Of a DNA stretch of 64,000 nucleotides, positions 32,801 to 41,315 are shown in pieces. The position numbers and the translations under genes were made by a program. How positions within the stretch are numbered: the first letter of the stretch is position 1; the number at the start of each line of letters is the position of its first letter. Source of the stretch: Owenia fusiformis (Eukaryota > Annelida > Polychaeta > Sabellida > Oweniidae). The stretch lies in NCBI GenBank assembly GCA_903813345.2, contig CAIIXF020000009.1, forward strand, positions 22,531,759-22,595,758, in the 5' to 3' direction. The notes under the pieces were generated by a model. The model did no database searches and had not been told where the DNA came from. It saw nothing but the letters and a program-made list of their open reading frames with translations.

Positions 32801-35800
32801 TTATTACAAGCCTTATAATATTATAAATTGATGTAATAAATACAAGCTTGCTAAATTTAATTCTTAAATGTGATCATTGATATCTATAGTTCATACCATG
32901 AAATACCTATTATTGTTAACTATTCTTTATACATGCAATCAAACAAATTAATATAAAATACCTTGAATTTCAAAAATTAAAGTATGAGGCAAAATCATGT
33001 ATAAATCAGCATGTGTCTCTTTAAAAAAATGAAATGCTTGCTTCAGCTATTCATGCAAAACATATTTTGCCTATCAAACATTGAAGTCCCTAACATGTTA
33101 CACTCTATGCCTTTAATTACCTATTTAACAACTGGTATTTAGCTTCATTGTTCTTATATCCAGACTATAACTGCATTAAAATGTCTCTAAAACTCCATGT
33201 AAAACATGGCTATTAGACCGCTATAAGGATTCATCATCTTCCGTTTTATATTTCATCTTCTTTCCCCTGCTCTCTCTCTCAGGCTACCGGCTTGCAGACT
33301 GAAGCAAGCACCTAAACTTGAGCTAAACATCTCAACACAGCCTGCATTCCTCAAAGGTTAATCTCATTATCAAAGGTCACCTGTTAACCAGTAGGAATCC
33401 CAAATATGGGCAAAGCATGACCATATTTGGAGATATTGGTACATGCTAAGTAATCTGTGGGTCTCTCAATTACGCAAGTTTTTTGGCAAGGCTGCCTAGT
33501 TACATAAATAGAGATAAGATCGGAATTTTCCACTGAACTTTTTGTTCACCATCACTATGGTGAAAGATTAAAGCGTCTCCCAAGGCTGAAACAAACATCC
33601 ATAATTCCTATTTTGATGTTTATTATATTCTGCCAAAATCTACCCTTACAAACAGAGAAAAAAGAAAACATATCACCATGTTGTTAATCAAAGATTTTAG
33701 ACTTCTTCCTTTAACAACTCAACAACTATATACTGTACCACTTCACACTCACACTGTGGAATCCAAGTTTGGAATCCAGTCTTTACTATCCTATGTAATA
33801 GATATAGACAGTTTTGGGTGAAGAGGGGCTCTGATAAATCAGAATAACTGGCCTACCTTCTCTAACTTAAGTAGCAAGTTAAGCTACTTTATTTACCATT
33901 AGTCAAATAAGATTTATACAGCCATCTTGGATAACAAAGGTATGAAATTTGCATAATTGAAAATCCACGGCTAGGTCAGTATATTCAGGGGTTTTATTAG
34001 CAGCAGGCAACAGGCAATTTTTCACTGGTTGTCACAAAATCATCACCTGTTGTTTTTAGGGACTTTTCAACATATTCATGTTAAATCTATGATTTCCATT
34101 AATTTTGCCTGTTGTTTTCATTTATTTAGCCTGTAGTGAGAAATTCCAGTGAAACCCCTGATATTACACAAGACCTTCCATCAGTGATTCCCATGCTCAA
34201 TCACTACATTCTTACTATTGAACAGGCATTATATCTATAACAGGTCCAAAGCTTAATGAAACAAGCTGAGGCATCCTTGGTCCAAGGGTATTTCACTTCT
34301 TTCCATATTAAATTTAAGCATAAATGAAGTCCTTTGAAGAAGGATGAGATCAGGACATTCAACATTGTTCAATTGAGTTATTTGCCATATTTATCTTACA
34401 AATGTGTTTATCTTACAAATGTGTTTATCTTACAAATGTATTTACTGCAAACAAATAATTACATGCTCATTCCCAGCATATTTGATATCAACTGCTTAAT
34501 TTTAAGTGGTATGATTGCAAACTTACAATCACATTCATTTCGTAACTGTTAGGATGAAAGCCAAATATATATGGCCAACATAATAAATAAAGATAAAAAA
34601 CTAGCCATGCAGGTTCATATCAAGAAGCATCCTTGAAAACAGTTAACCCAAAATAGCCTGCAGATATCAATTCTGGAATTCTATACTGATACATATTCCA
34701 AATGTACCCATTGCCTTAAAATTTTATTAAGATTACAGGCACATCATGATAAACCATGACATCTCATTTCTTTTCAGCCCTGAGATGTTTCAGGTGAAAC
34801 AGCTATGAGTATCAGAATGTTGCAGGCAAGACTTCTCAAAGTAAAATCTATTAATAGGCACCTTGAAATGTTCCCAAGATATAAATCTAGTACATCCTTC
34901 TAAATAGTCAAACCATCCTGTTAACTTCAAATCAATCCATCAATAAAATATAAAAAGACAACTAACATTTTTGCAGTGAACCAAAAAATTAATTTGTTCA
35001 ACAATTTGATATAAATATGCATTCTTGAGAAATTTCAAATAAATCAATCATACCTGCAAACAAACTAATTTAAAAAAAAATTAAAAAAAGACCAATGATT
35101 TCCAAGTACGTATATAACATATATGAGATTGGTTCTGTCAAGGTAACTTTTCATTTATTCAAAAACTGTTGATAATAGGATGAACAGACAGATGACTTGG
35201 CAATAACAAGTTCTTTGAAAGAAAGCTTCATCTATAGAACGTAAATCCTGAAGAGTAACCTTGCTGCAGCATAACCTGACGAAATTGGTTTCAATCAGGA
35301 TTTTGAAGCCCTGTGTTCGTAGGATGCCACTTTTGAGTTGGTCCCTTTCCTTGATAAACTGGACACTGTGTTGCTATATTGAATTCCCAATATATCATCA
35401 CCTTGAAGAGATAGTGTTACACATACAAACATCTAGTTCAGGAATATAAACATGAGTTCCAAGTGTTTACTATGACCACTTGATACAGGCCAGTTGCCAC
35501 TCTGAGCATTTTTTATGTGGTTTTGGGTCAAATTTGTCAAAGTGAACCACTCTGGATTTCTAGATTGAAAAGTGACCCTTTTGCAAAAGCTGGCTATGGG
35601 CCTGACATCTGTATGTGTCTAATATTTAAAGCTCAGTTCTAAGATTGCATTAATATAACAAGACTAGAGGGATTATATATATATATTCCTCAAAAAAGTT
35701 AAGGACCCGTGGTTTTCCTCATAGGTTTACATGTTAACCCCCATATTTGTTTGAACGACTATTTTCTAAGCGGGGAACAAAAGAAATCCCAATAAAGTAA

Positions 35801-38800
35801 ATAAATCTGTATTTTGATTCTATTCTCTATAAAGTCAGCAACATTTCAATGGTATATCTCCATTACATTGGGTCAATATTTGATGCCAAAATTGATGAAT
35901 TTCTTGAAATTTAACAAAAATGGCAGATCCCATGTTAAACAAATGGGGAATGGTGGCTTAGGGGTAACTCAAATTTCGGGACCATTCCCCATTTGTTTAA
36001 CAAAACTGATTGACCGTTAAGCAATAGACTGAAAGCCAATATGGTAAAATAGAAATTATGTTTTCAATTCTCTGTAGAAAAATGAGTGGTTATAGTATCA
36101 CAATCTAAAGAGAAACTTCATTAATATCTAATGAGAATAATCCTCATTTCTAGGTAAGACATAAATAAGACTATATTAAGACATCAAATGAGATTATTAA
36201 GAAATCATGCAGTGTCATCCTCTTCTACTATTATTCTACTAATGTCATCCCTTTCTACAAGTGTCATCCATTTCAACCAGTGCCATCCTTTTATACCAGT
36301 GTCATCCTTTTCTACCAATGTCCTCTTTTCTACCAGCACAATCCTTTTCTACAAGTGCCATTCTTTTCTACTTGTATCATCCTTTTCTACAAATGTCACC
36401 TTTTTCTACAAATGTCGTCCTTTTCTACTAATGTCATCCTTTTCTACCAGTGTCATACTTTTCTATAAGTGTTATCCTTTTCTATAAATGTCATCCTTTT
36501 CTATCACTGCCATCCTTTTCTACAAGTGTCATCTTTTTTTTACTAGTGTCATCCTTTTCTACAAGAGTCCTTCTTTTCTACAAGTGTCATTCTTTTCTGT
36601 CACTGTCATCCTTTTCTACTCGTGTCATCTTTTTTACGAGTGTCATCCATTTTTACAAGTGTCCTTCTTTTCTACAAGTTTCATTCTTTTCTACAAGTGC
36701 AATATATTTCTATGAATGCCATCCTTTTCTACAAGTGTCATCCTTTCTACCAGTGTCATCCTTTTCTACCAATATCATCCTTTTCTACAAGTGTTATACA
36801 TTTAAAGTGTCATACAGTTCTACCAATGTCATCCTCTTCTCCTAGTGTCATCCTTTTCTACTAGTGTCATCCTTTTCTACCCGTGTCATCCTTTTCTAAA
36901 ATTGCCATCCTTTTCTACAGTTCTACCAATGTCATCCTTTTCTACCAATGTCATCCTTTTCTCCTAGTGACATCCTTTTTTTACAGTGTCGTCATCCTTT
37001 TTTACTAGTGTCATCCTTTTCTACAAGTGTCATACAGTTCTACCAATGTCATCCTTTTCTACCAATGTCATCCTTTTCTCCTAGTGACATCCTTTTTTTT
37101 TACAAGTGTCGTCATCCTTTTTTACTAGTGTCATCCTTTTCTACTCGTGCCATCTTTTTTACGAGTGTCATCCTTTTCTACAAGTGTCCTTCTTTTCTAC
37201 AAGTGTCATTCTTTTCTACAAGTGTCATCCTTACTACCAGTATCATCCTTTTTTTACCAATATCATCCTTTTCTACAAGTGTCATACATTTAAAGTGTCA
37301 TACAGTTCTACCAATGTCATCCTTTTCTCCTAGTGTCATCATTTTCCACTAGTGTCATCCTTTTCAACAAAGGTTATCCTTTTCTACCTGTGTCATCCTT
37401 TACTAAAATTGCCATCCTTTTCTACAAAAATATCATCCTTTTCTGCTAGTGTCATCCTTTTCTCCAAGCGTCATCCTTTTCTACTAGTATCATCCTTTTC
37501 AACCAGTGTCATCCTTTTCTCCAAGTGTCATCCCTTTCTCCAAGTATCATTCTTTTCTACCAGTGTCATCCTTTTCTACCAGAGTCATCCTTTTTTAAAA
37601 TTGTCATCATTTTCTAAAGTTTTCATTCTTTTCTACCACTGTCATCCTATCTGGTCTGCTACCAGTGTCCATCTTTTTCAAGCTATAAATTTGATAGTCG
37701 AGAAAAATTGCCTTCTACCAAAACCCTGGTCGAACTTGATCCCTTTTTTTCCACACTGTGAATGTTAACAATGTGAGTAGCATTTTCAAGTGATTTTAGG
37801 CAAGCATTGTCAAATGTGAATTCCCTTGAATCTTTTAAAAATTGAACCCCCTTAGCAAAAGCTGACTGTTGGTATGTGAACTGTGCAAATGGGATATTCA
37901 TATTGTTGCCAAGAAGTAAATATTCAATTGTTTATTCAGAATGATTGAAAATGAAAATTGATTACATGAAAGGATCTGAGAAAGAGTTTTCAAAATTTTC
38001 ATTTGTCAGATTTGTCCAAATTGCTGATGTGATTGATGGTCAAACCAGAACAACGGCAACGCCAAAGCGTAGCGAATCCCATCGAACAGAAATGGCTGGC
38101 ATTTTTACAAACGAATAGCAAATATCATAAAACAACACACCAGAAAGGCCACCATTTTCAAAATGGTTGCTCACTAGCCAAGTTGTCATCAGAAGAAATA
38201 ATATGCTTTTAAGCCTTCTACCAAAAGTGTCATAGTACAGTGTGCCATGCTTATAGTATTCACATACCAAATATGAACAAAATCGCTCCACTATTTTTTG
38301 AGTTATAGCAAAAATCGTAAAATGATGAGTAAAGGCCGCCATTTTTCAAGATGGCTGCCATGTGCTTCTTTAATATCTATATTTGTAGCATTATTAATGT
38401 CCTTCATAATTTTTTTACATTTAAAACATATTGCAATTACAGTTTTACATATTACACCTAAATTACTGTAAAATCGGCACTAAAATGGCCGCCATTTTGA
38501 AATGAGCGGCCATTTTGAAAATCGACTTTCGAGCAGAACTTCTACCCCCATAGGGTATATGTGTACAAAATATGAACAAAATCGGGCCAACGGTATTTGA
38601 GTTATTGCCCGGACGGACGGACGGACGTACGTACGTACGTACGGACGGACGTACGTACGGACGGACGGACGTACGGACAGACGGACGGACGGACAGAGGC
38701 GTTCCCTATATCCCTCCGAACTTCGTTCGATGGGATAATAAATAACAAACAAATCAAAGAGGCCATATCATAATGTCTCCCCACCTTATACTATCTGAGA

Positions 38801-40446
38801 AATTATTCTGTAACATCAAAGCAATAAAATGAAGAAGTAAGTATGATCAACTACTGAACAAATGTTATATAAATCACTTTATTATAGATATTTTACAAGA
38901 TGCTTGAACATGAAAGTTGATATATCTTTACTGGCTTATATAACCATATAATATTTAATAGCAATCTAATTTTATGATTTGTTCTCATATAAAAGCTTTG
39001 ATATAATCTTTGAATTATACCCATTGGCATTGCTAATAAAAACTTTATTGTGCTGAACTGGCAGATATTCTGCTTCGAGGCCTCAACTGAACTATCAATG
39101 TTTAAATGATTGCCCAGGATGAACAGCCAAGACATTTGAAAAATAATGCAAGACATTGGGCGGATCTGGGAACCAAGGGGGGGGGGGGGGGAAATTTCAG
39201 GTCAGGCCCGGGCCCCCAGCCCCCCCCCCCACATCCGCCAGTGAGACAAATCACGAAAAGCTGATTCTACTATCAAATAGTCTTCAAACTATTCCCTCTA
39301 GTCTTTTCTCTGCCAAACATTCTGGTTTGCTGGCATTGGTTAAACGGCATGTTTGTCATTCTAATATCTATCTTAACCTATTGTCATTCTTATTGTCATC
39401 ATGATATATTCATATATGTACTTTCCTTTTGCCAAAATATATTTCTAGCCATATTGTCTTTCAATCTTAAATCTCAATCGTTTTGGTCTCATAATTATTC
39501 TCAAAACAAACTAATGTTACAAATTTCCGTCTTCAAACTACGCTACTCTCTACTCTCCTAAAGGTATCCTAATATTTCTACTAGCTATTGGTTTAGCATC
39601 ACATGTTTAACTCTGTAAACTCACAGGTTTAACATGGTAAGAAGAAAGGAGATGATAATGAGTATCAGAATGCATGTTCGTGATTTTCCCAGGATTTTTC
39701 TCAACTGGGTGAAAAATCCTGAATTTCCCTATTTCTGCCAAAATCTGCTAATCATTTTTACAGGTGCAAAATTACATACTAAAAAAGGTAGCATGTACCA
39801 TGTAAATGTAATTGAATATATATTGTAGTAGTCAATTTTTAACAGGTTCCACATGAATGGTTGAAAATCACTGCATGTACTATATTGTTCAGAAGTCAAG
39901 TAAGTAAAATTTACTGGCCATTATTTGAGAAATAAATCAAGAAATCATCAATTATATAAATATTAATTCTCAATGGCTGTCAGTTTCTTCATTATTGAAA
40001 TTGAAATTTATGATATCTACCTTTAATTTTATCAATTATAGAAGAATCATTGGCAGAACTTCATTGTTAACAAACCTTAGACCTTAATGTGAACACATTA
40101 ACATGTCCATTATATTTCTAACCATTGTAATTCCTATCATAATGCATTCTTGCCTGGGTTTCCCTAGCTATTTCACAAATACTAAGGATACTGATGTAGT
40201 TTGCTCCTAGTAGTAGTTCTACCAAATGCATGTAAATGGAAGTTGCGAAAACTTCATTTAACAAATAGCCATGCAAAATATCTAATCTTCTACCAATATA
40301 GTTTTGTCTCAACAAATATATAATCCAGAAAAATTCAAACACACTGCAATAAATGAAATATTACACTCTGCCTACAATCAAATCTAAGGTGTTTTTGTAT
40401 TTTACTTACCTGAGTCTGACTCAGATTTCCTGGTTTCTGAATCCAT
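8853..40446 (-). CDS. TASOR: TASOR/TEX15-family (DUF3715 pseudo-PARP) protein, 2,943 aa
   Basis: Coding exons in gene order: 40446-40410 (MDSETRKSESDS), 20404-20214, 18230-17997, 17667-17491, 17199-9117 and 8962-8853. All have GT-AG sites and compatible phases, and they total 8,832 nt. The start has an in-frame upstream stop and G at +4. Residues about 60-240 match DUF3715, the catalytically inactive PARP-like domain of TASOR and TEX15: SPKELEEHFLF, GVYIQKYSDVL, VYKVIYGRVKYV, TPNHDCH, then YLYEYDDDCQHV. In vertebrates TASOR scaffolds the HUSH complex, which silences retroelements and long intronless transcripts; that role here is inferred. The rest is low-complexity nuclear sequence: a Lys/Ser/His-rich tract (about 927-1047), coding repeats, an RG-rich patch (QRGMAKRGGMGRGMARYR), an acidic SSSSDEEEGEID stretch, an RS-like domain (about 2564-2740), and a Tyr/His/Pro-rich end (YYPHPSNAYPHYVYRH). 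Human TASOR is about 1,670 aa; TASOR2 and TEX15 are nearer this length. TEX15 rather than TASOR orthology is possible. Confidence 0.8.
9620..10150 (-). repeat. Coding RS/SP-repeat tract in the TASOR-like giant exon
   Basis: The minus strand encodes repeated RSRSPGY, RSSSPGY, RSNSP and KSPSP units at about residues 2564-2740. Such Arg/Ser tracts are phosphorylated and mediate condensate or RNA-linked contacts in splicing and chromatin proteins (family knowledge). On the plus strand the tract appears as repeated GATCTAGATCT-like sequence. Confidence 0.85.
10590..10890 (-). repeat. 33-bp coding tandem repeat, about nine copies
   Basis: An 11-residue unit with consensus HIATSSxRPEP or HKATSAAKPEP repeats about nine times in frame (residues about 2317-2417). 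The unit length keeps the reading frame. Copies differ at a few positions, as expected from unequal crossing over followed by drift. Confidence 0.9.
13246..13661 (-). repeat. 126-bp coding tandem repeat, three copies
   Basis: A 42-residue unit starting DNIKKISAVIQKGG and ending with KKRTDSKT occurs three times in a row (residues about 1399-1530). Copies differ by single residues, such as S or P after KKI. The near identity points to recent duplication or gene conversion. The last copy runs into diverged sequence, SQTEKTTESI. Confidence 0.92.
15990..16150 (-). repeat. Gln-rich coding repeat of about 11 residues
   Basis: The unit NTQEQVQTQ / NTQELVQIQD occurs about five times in frame at residues about 565-617. 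It forms a Gln-rich, probably disordered segment. On the plus strand it reads as repeated TTCTTGAGTATT. Confidence 0.85.
18988..19130. mobile_element. Short palindromic MITE next to the mariner-like element
   Basis: Inverted ends share AATCCAGAAGTCCTGATAAA on the left and the near reverse complement TTTATCAGAACTTCTGGAT on the right. The element is about 140 bp and AT-rich inside. Its right end lies within about 10 bp of the mariner-like element. The precise right boundary is uncertain. Confidence 0.65.
19133..20192 (+). mobile_element. Degenerate mariner-like element with about 205-bp terminal inverted repeats
   Basis: The 1,060-bp element is flanked by TA on both sides (19131-19132 and 20193-20194), the Tc1/mariner target duplication. 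Both ends start CCAGGTCGTTCAATAA, and the inverted repeats run about 205 bp (19133-19340 and 19986-20192) with few mismatches. The centre carries transposase remnants in shifting frames on the plus strand: HQNNAADHTANIVQ (second catalytic Asp apparently replaced by Asn), TYSPDE, NFDFAVFTRMKDQLRG, and WLEWNLLCIKHAGEYF. It sits in the TASOR-like intron next to the exon at 20214. Confidence 0.9.
20515..20735. repeat. Tandem duplication of about 110 bp
   Basis: The block with TACTAGTAGAAGTA, TGTTGAACATTGGATAACTT and AAGATGGCAGCACACACAA occurs at about 20515-20615 and again at about 20628-20735. Differences are few, so the duplication is fairly recent. It lies within the large TASOR-like intron. 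Confidence 0.85.
20736..22684. other. Intronic stretch, no gene seen
   Basis: This is AT-rich intron of the TASOR-like gene without a recognisable element. A block at 22345-22430 (starting GAAAAGAGGTTTTGTCTTTG) recurs in the same orientation at about 24150-24225, so part of this region belongs to a dispersed repeat. Confidence 0.5.
22685..23695. repeat. Outer inverted repeat enclosing a mariner-type remnant
   Basis: Arms of about 120 bp (22685-22805 and 23571-23695) are inverted copies: left TTTGGGAGTACTTTGAATTT and AGAAACATTTATATTTGTCC, right with the complement. The right arm begins about 10 bp outside the inner TIR element, while the left arm is separated from it by about 130 bp. The whole can fold as a nested hairpin. 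Confidence 0.85.
22939..23559 (-). mobile_element. Degenerate Tc1/mariner-type element with GGTGGGCC ends
   Basis: The 621-bp element is flanked by TA (22937-22938 and 23560-23561). The ends are CAAGGTGGGCCAAAAAA and the complement of CAGGGTGGGCCAAAAAA, with similarity continuing about 55 bp inward to ATAACTTTTTT. The minus strand encodes a transposase fragment, NSNPSEFRVWGGLQEMV, which resembles the NSPDLNPxDYxVWGxLQ signature of mariner-type transposases. Stops and frameshifts make it inactive. Confidence 0.85.
24524..25347. mobile_element. Non-autonomous TIR element rich in TACCGAAT/ATTCGATA
   Basis: The ends GCTTCTTTATTCG (24524-24536) and CGAATAAAGAAGC (25335-25347) are perfect inverted repeats enclosing 824 bp. 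Inside, short words such as TACCGAA, ATTCGATA and TTCGGTA recur on both strands. A GC-richer core at about 24940-25030 has CACATGAC and CACGTGAC boxes around AAAATGGCCGC. No protein is encoded. Superfamily unknown. Confidence 0.7.
25772..26612 (+). mobile_element. Dispersed repeat family A, long degenerate copy
   Basis: It begins with AACAGCAACTCC and AGCAAATCCCACCAAAC and ends with AACTTCGATTAATGGGATAA. The same start and end occur in the copy at 38041-38742. The interior has about five ~100-bp blocks containing CTGGTATTTGAGTTATCAAAG. The outermost parts are inverted relative to each other (ATCCCA...GAAC at the start, GTTCGATGGGAT at the end in the better copy). No coding capacity is seen. 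Confidence 0.7.
27453..28049 (-). mobile_element. Tc1-like element remnant inserted in the 38-bp array
   Basis: The left end follows TA (27451-27452) and starts CAGGGCGTCAAAAACAACGG. A longer inverted region starting CTACAGCAAAA pairs with TTTTGCTGTAG ending at 28049, so about 29 bp of the right tip are missing. The minus strand encodes transposase remnants: ISPDFNYTEHIGSVLKNRV (compare SPDLNPIEHxWxxLKxRV) and AAVRAATGGHTNY (compare VIxAKGGHTxY). Stops break the frame. Array sequence resumes directly on both sides. Confidence 0.88.
28668..28809. repeat. 142-bp hairpin, CCCGAGG family
   Basis: Arms ATTATCCTATA and GGTTCAGGATATTGGGATTA pair with the complementary right half, and the loop is the GC-rich GCCCGAGGGCCGCAGGTCC. 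A related design occurs at 54429-54570, 55994-56136 and 56526-56662. Sequence to the right (about 29090-29150) has a second short hairpin with CGGGCAGATATA. Confidence 0.85.
30344..30790. mobile_element. 447-bp MITE with AACCTGGGATTAAACTG ends
   Basis: The 17-bp termini AACCTGGGATTAAACTG and CAGTTTAATCCCAGGTT are perfect inverted repeats. No transposase is encoded and target duplications are unclear. It lies in the large TASOR-like intron. Confidence 0.75.
30824..30958. mobile_element. 135-bp MITE with GGTCACATTTGCT ends
   Basis: The ends CCTTGGTCACATTTGCT and AGCAAATGTGACCCAGG are inverted repeats around a core with TTGAGTATTTTG and GGGCGCCGGCCGAT. A rearranged relative is found at about 177-225 in the protease intron, with GTCACATTTGCT, GGCGCC and TTGAGTATTTTG, so the family is dispersed. 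Confidence 0.7.
30959..35934. other. Intronic stretch of TASOR-like gene, no gene seen
   Basis: About 5 kb of AT-rich sequence without long open frames, clear terminal repeats or arrays. A strong plus-strand polypyrimidine tract with AG at about 33270-33290 is not accompanied by coding sequence. The short TTACAAATGTGTTTATC triplication near 34396-34440 is minor. Confidence 0.5.
35935..36001. repeat. 67-bp hairpin with AAACAAATGGGGAATGG arms
   Basis: Left TTAAACAAATGGGGAATGG pairs with right CCATTCCCCATTTGTTTAA, leaving a loop of about 27 bases (TGGCTTAGGGGTAACTC...). It stands just left of the 19-bp minisatellite. Function unknown. Confidence 0.85.
36206..37665. repeat. 19-bp minisatellite, about 75 copies
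   Basis: The consensus GTGTCATCCTTTTCTACAA repeats with small variations over about 1.46 kb. The unit is not a multiple of three, so all three plus frames stay open and give repetitive SSFSTSVILFYKCHPFL peptides that are not genes. Sub-blocks of several units are duplicated (around 36920-37010 and 37030-37130). The plus strand is strongly pyrimidine-rich. Confidence 0.95.
38041..38742 (+). mobile_element. Dispersed repeat family A with embedded GGAC/GTAC microsatellite
   Basis: It starts with ACGGCAACGCCAAAGCGTAG and AATCCCATCGAAC and ends with CGAACTTCGTTCGATGGGAT. Inner parts contain AAATGGCCGCCATTTT-type palindromes and GGTATTTGAGTTATTGCCCG followed by a GGAC/GTAC-rich microsatellite at about 38610-38695. 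The ATCCCATCGAAC ends are inverted. Relatives are at 25772-26612, about 41255-41310 (5' fragment) and 50400-50575 (inverted). Confidence 0.8.
39165..39235. repeat. G-run and C-run pair
   Basis: A run of about 13-14 G at 39177-39191 and a run of about 12 C at 39219-39230 flank a CCCGGGCC core and can pair with each other. GGGCGGATCTGGG and ATCCGCC lie just outside in inverted order, so this may be the tip of a small inverted-repeat element. Homopolymer lengths may be wrong in the assembly. Confidence 0.6.
39240..40409. other. Intronic stretch before the first coding exon of the TASOR-like gene, nothing recognised
   Basis: Ordinary AT-rich intron between the C-run and the donor site of the first coding exon (donor GTAAGT complement at 40404-40409). 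No repeats or open frames stand out. Confidence 0.5.
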
Positions 40447-40501
40447 GAGAGAGACTCCACATGCAGTTGCACATCTAAGCACTCACAATAAAGCTGTTAA
40501 T
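40410..40501 (-). other. TASOR-like second exon: 5' UTR end plus start codon
   Basis: The acceptor is CTGTCTTCAG followed by ATTAACAGC (exon begins 40501) and the donor is GACTCAG|GTAAGT (exon ends 40410). The exon carries 55 nt of UTR and 37 coding nt. Two out-of-frame upstream ATGs precede the true start at 40446. An in-frame TGA lies 13 codons upstream of it, which fixes the start. Confidence 0.75.
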
Positions 40502-41315
40502 CTGAAGACAGAAATTCAGTGTTTGTTATTTAGGATTGTTTGCATTGACTCAACATGAGCAACAACACACAACAGCCTATTATCAGTTCCATCTCATTAA
40601 ATGGTGTGATGAATATCAGAGTGGAATCGGCTGCCAGCTATATTCACAAATTATACCAACATGATACCACATACCACCCGCTCATTGTTGACCAATATTT
40701 ATGACACATACATCCCTAATCTATTGTAACATCAGTTAATGTTTTCCCTCTGCTTAAATCTGATTTCCTTCACTGACTTCATTCAGACTTATATTTTGTT
40801 TTGAATGTTATCAAAATAAATGAATGGCTATTATATAAAATATTTTATCCAAATAGCTGCTACATGTGATGTAATATCTTGATTACCTGTCACTATTAGA
40901 TCAACTGATACATTAATACTTTTATATTTTATGGCATGTTCTTTTCTATTCCCACTTTAGCACTAAGAAATATACAATGTACTTTACTTCATCAAGTGAC
41001 TTATCTAAAGTATGAATCCATTTCAAGTGACAGCAAGTTAAAAACTTGATTAAATATTCTTATATCAAACATTTTTAAACTGATAATCTACTGAACATCA
41101 ATGTTCAAATATCACTCCAGGATGAAGTTTTTTTAGACAAATCTTACAGATGCTGACCATCAAACACCAACCACCGAACACCATCCATAAAATGGTGGAG
41201 ACTAGATAACAATATGTCACCAATTCTGATGGTGACATACTAAAAAAATAGAAAACAGCAACTCAGCTCCACATAGTAGCAAATCCCACTGAACAAAACA
41301 TTTTTACAGCATGCA

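Noticed and set aside
33230-33300. Plus-strand polypyrimidine tract and AG as a splice acceptor of another gene
   Set aside because: No coding or transcript-like sequence follows, and the region is intron of a minus-strand gene.
36206-37665. Possible CRISPR-like array
   Set aside because: Units are contiguous without unique spacers, and the genome is eukaryotic; this is a minisatellite.
36188-37768. Several overlapping 100-138 codon open frames
   Set aside because: They are all translations of the 19-bp minisatellite in different frames, with no sequence outside the repeat pattern.
38480-38784. Open frames giving SVRPSVRTYVRP-type peptides
   Set aside because: They translate the GGAC/GTAC microsatellite in family A and have no other support.
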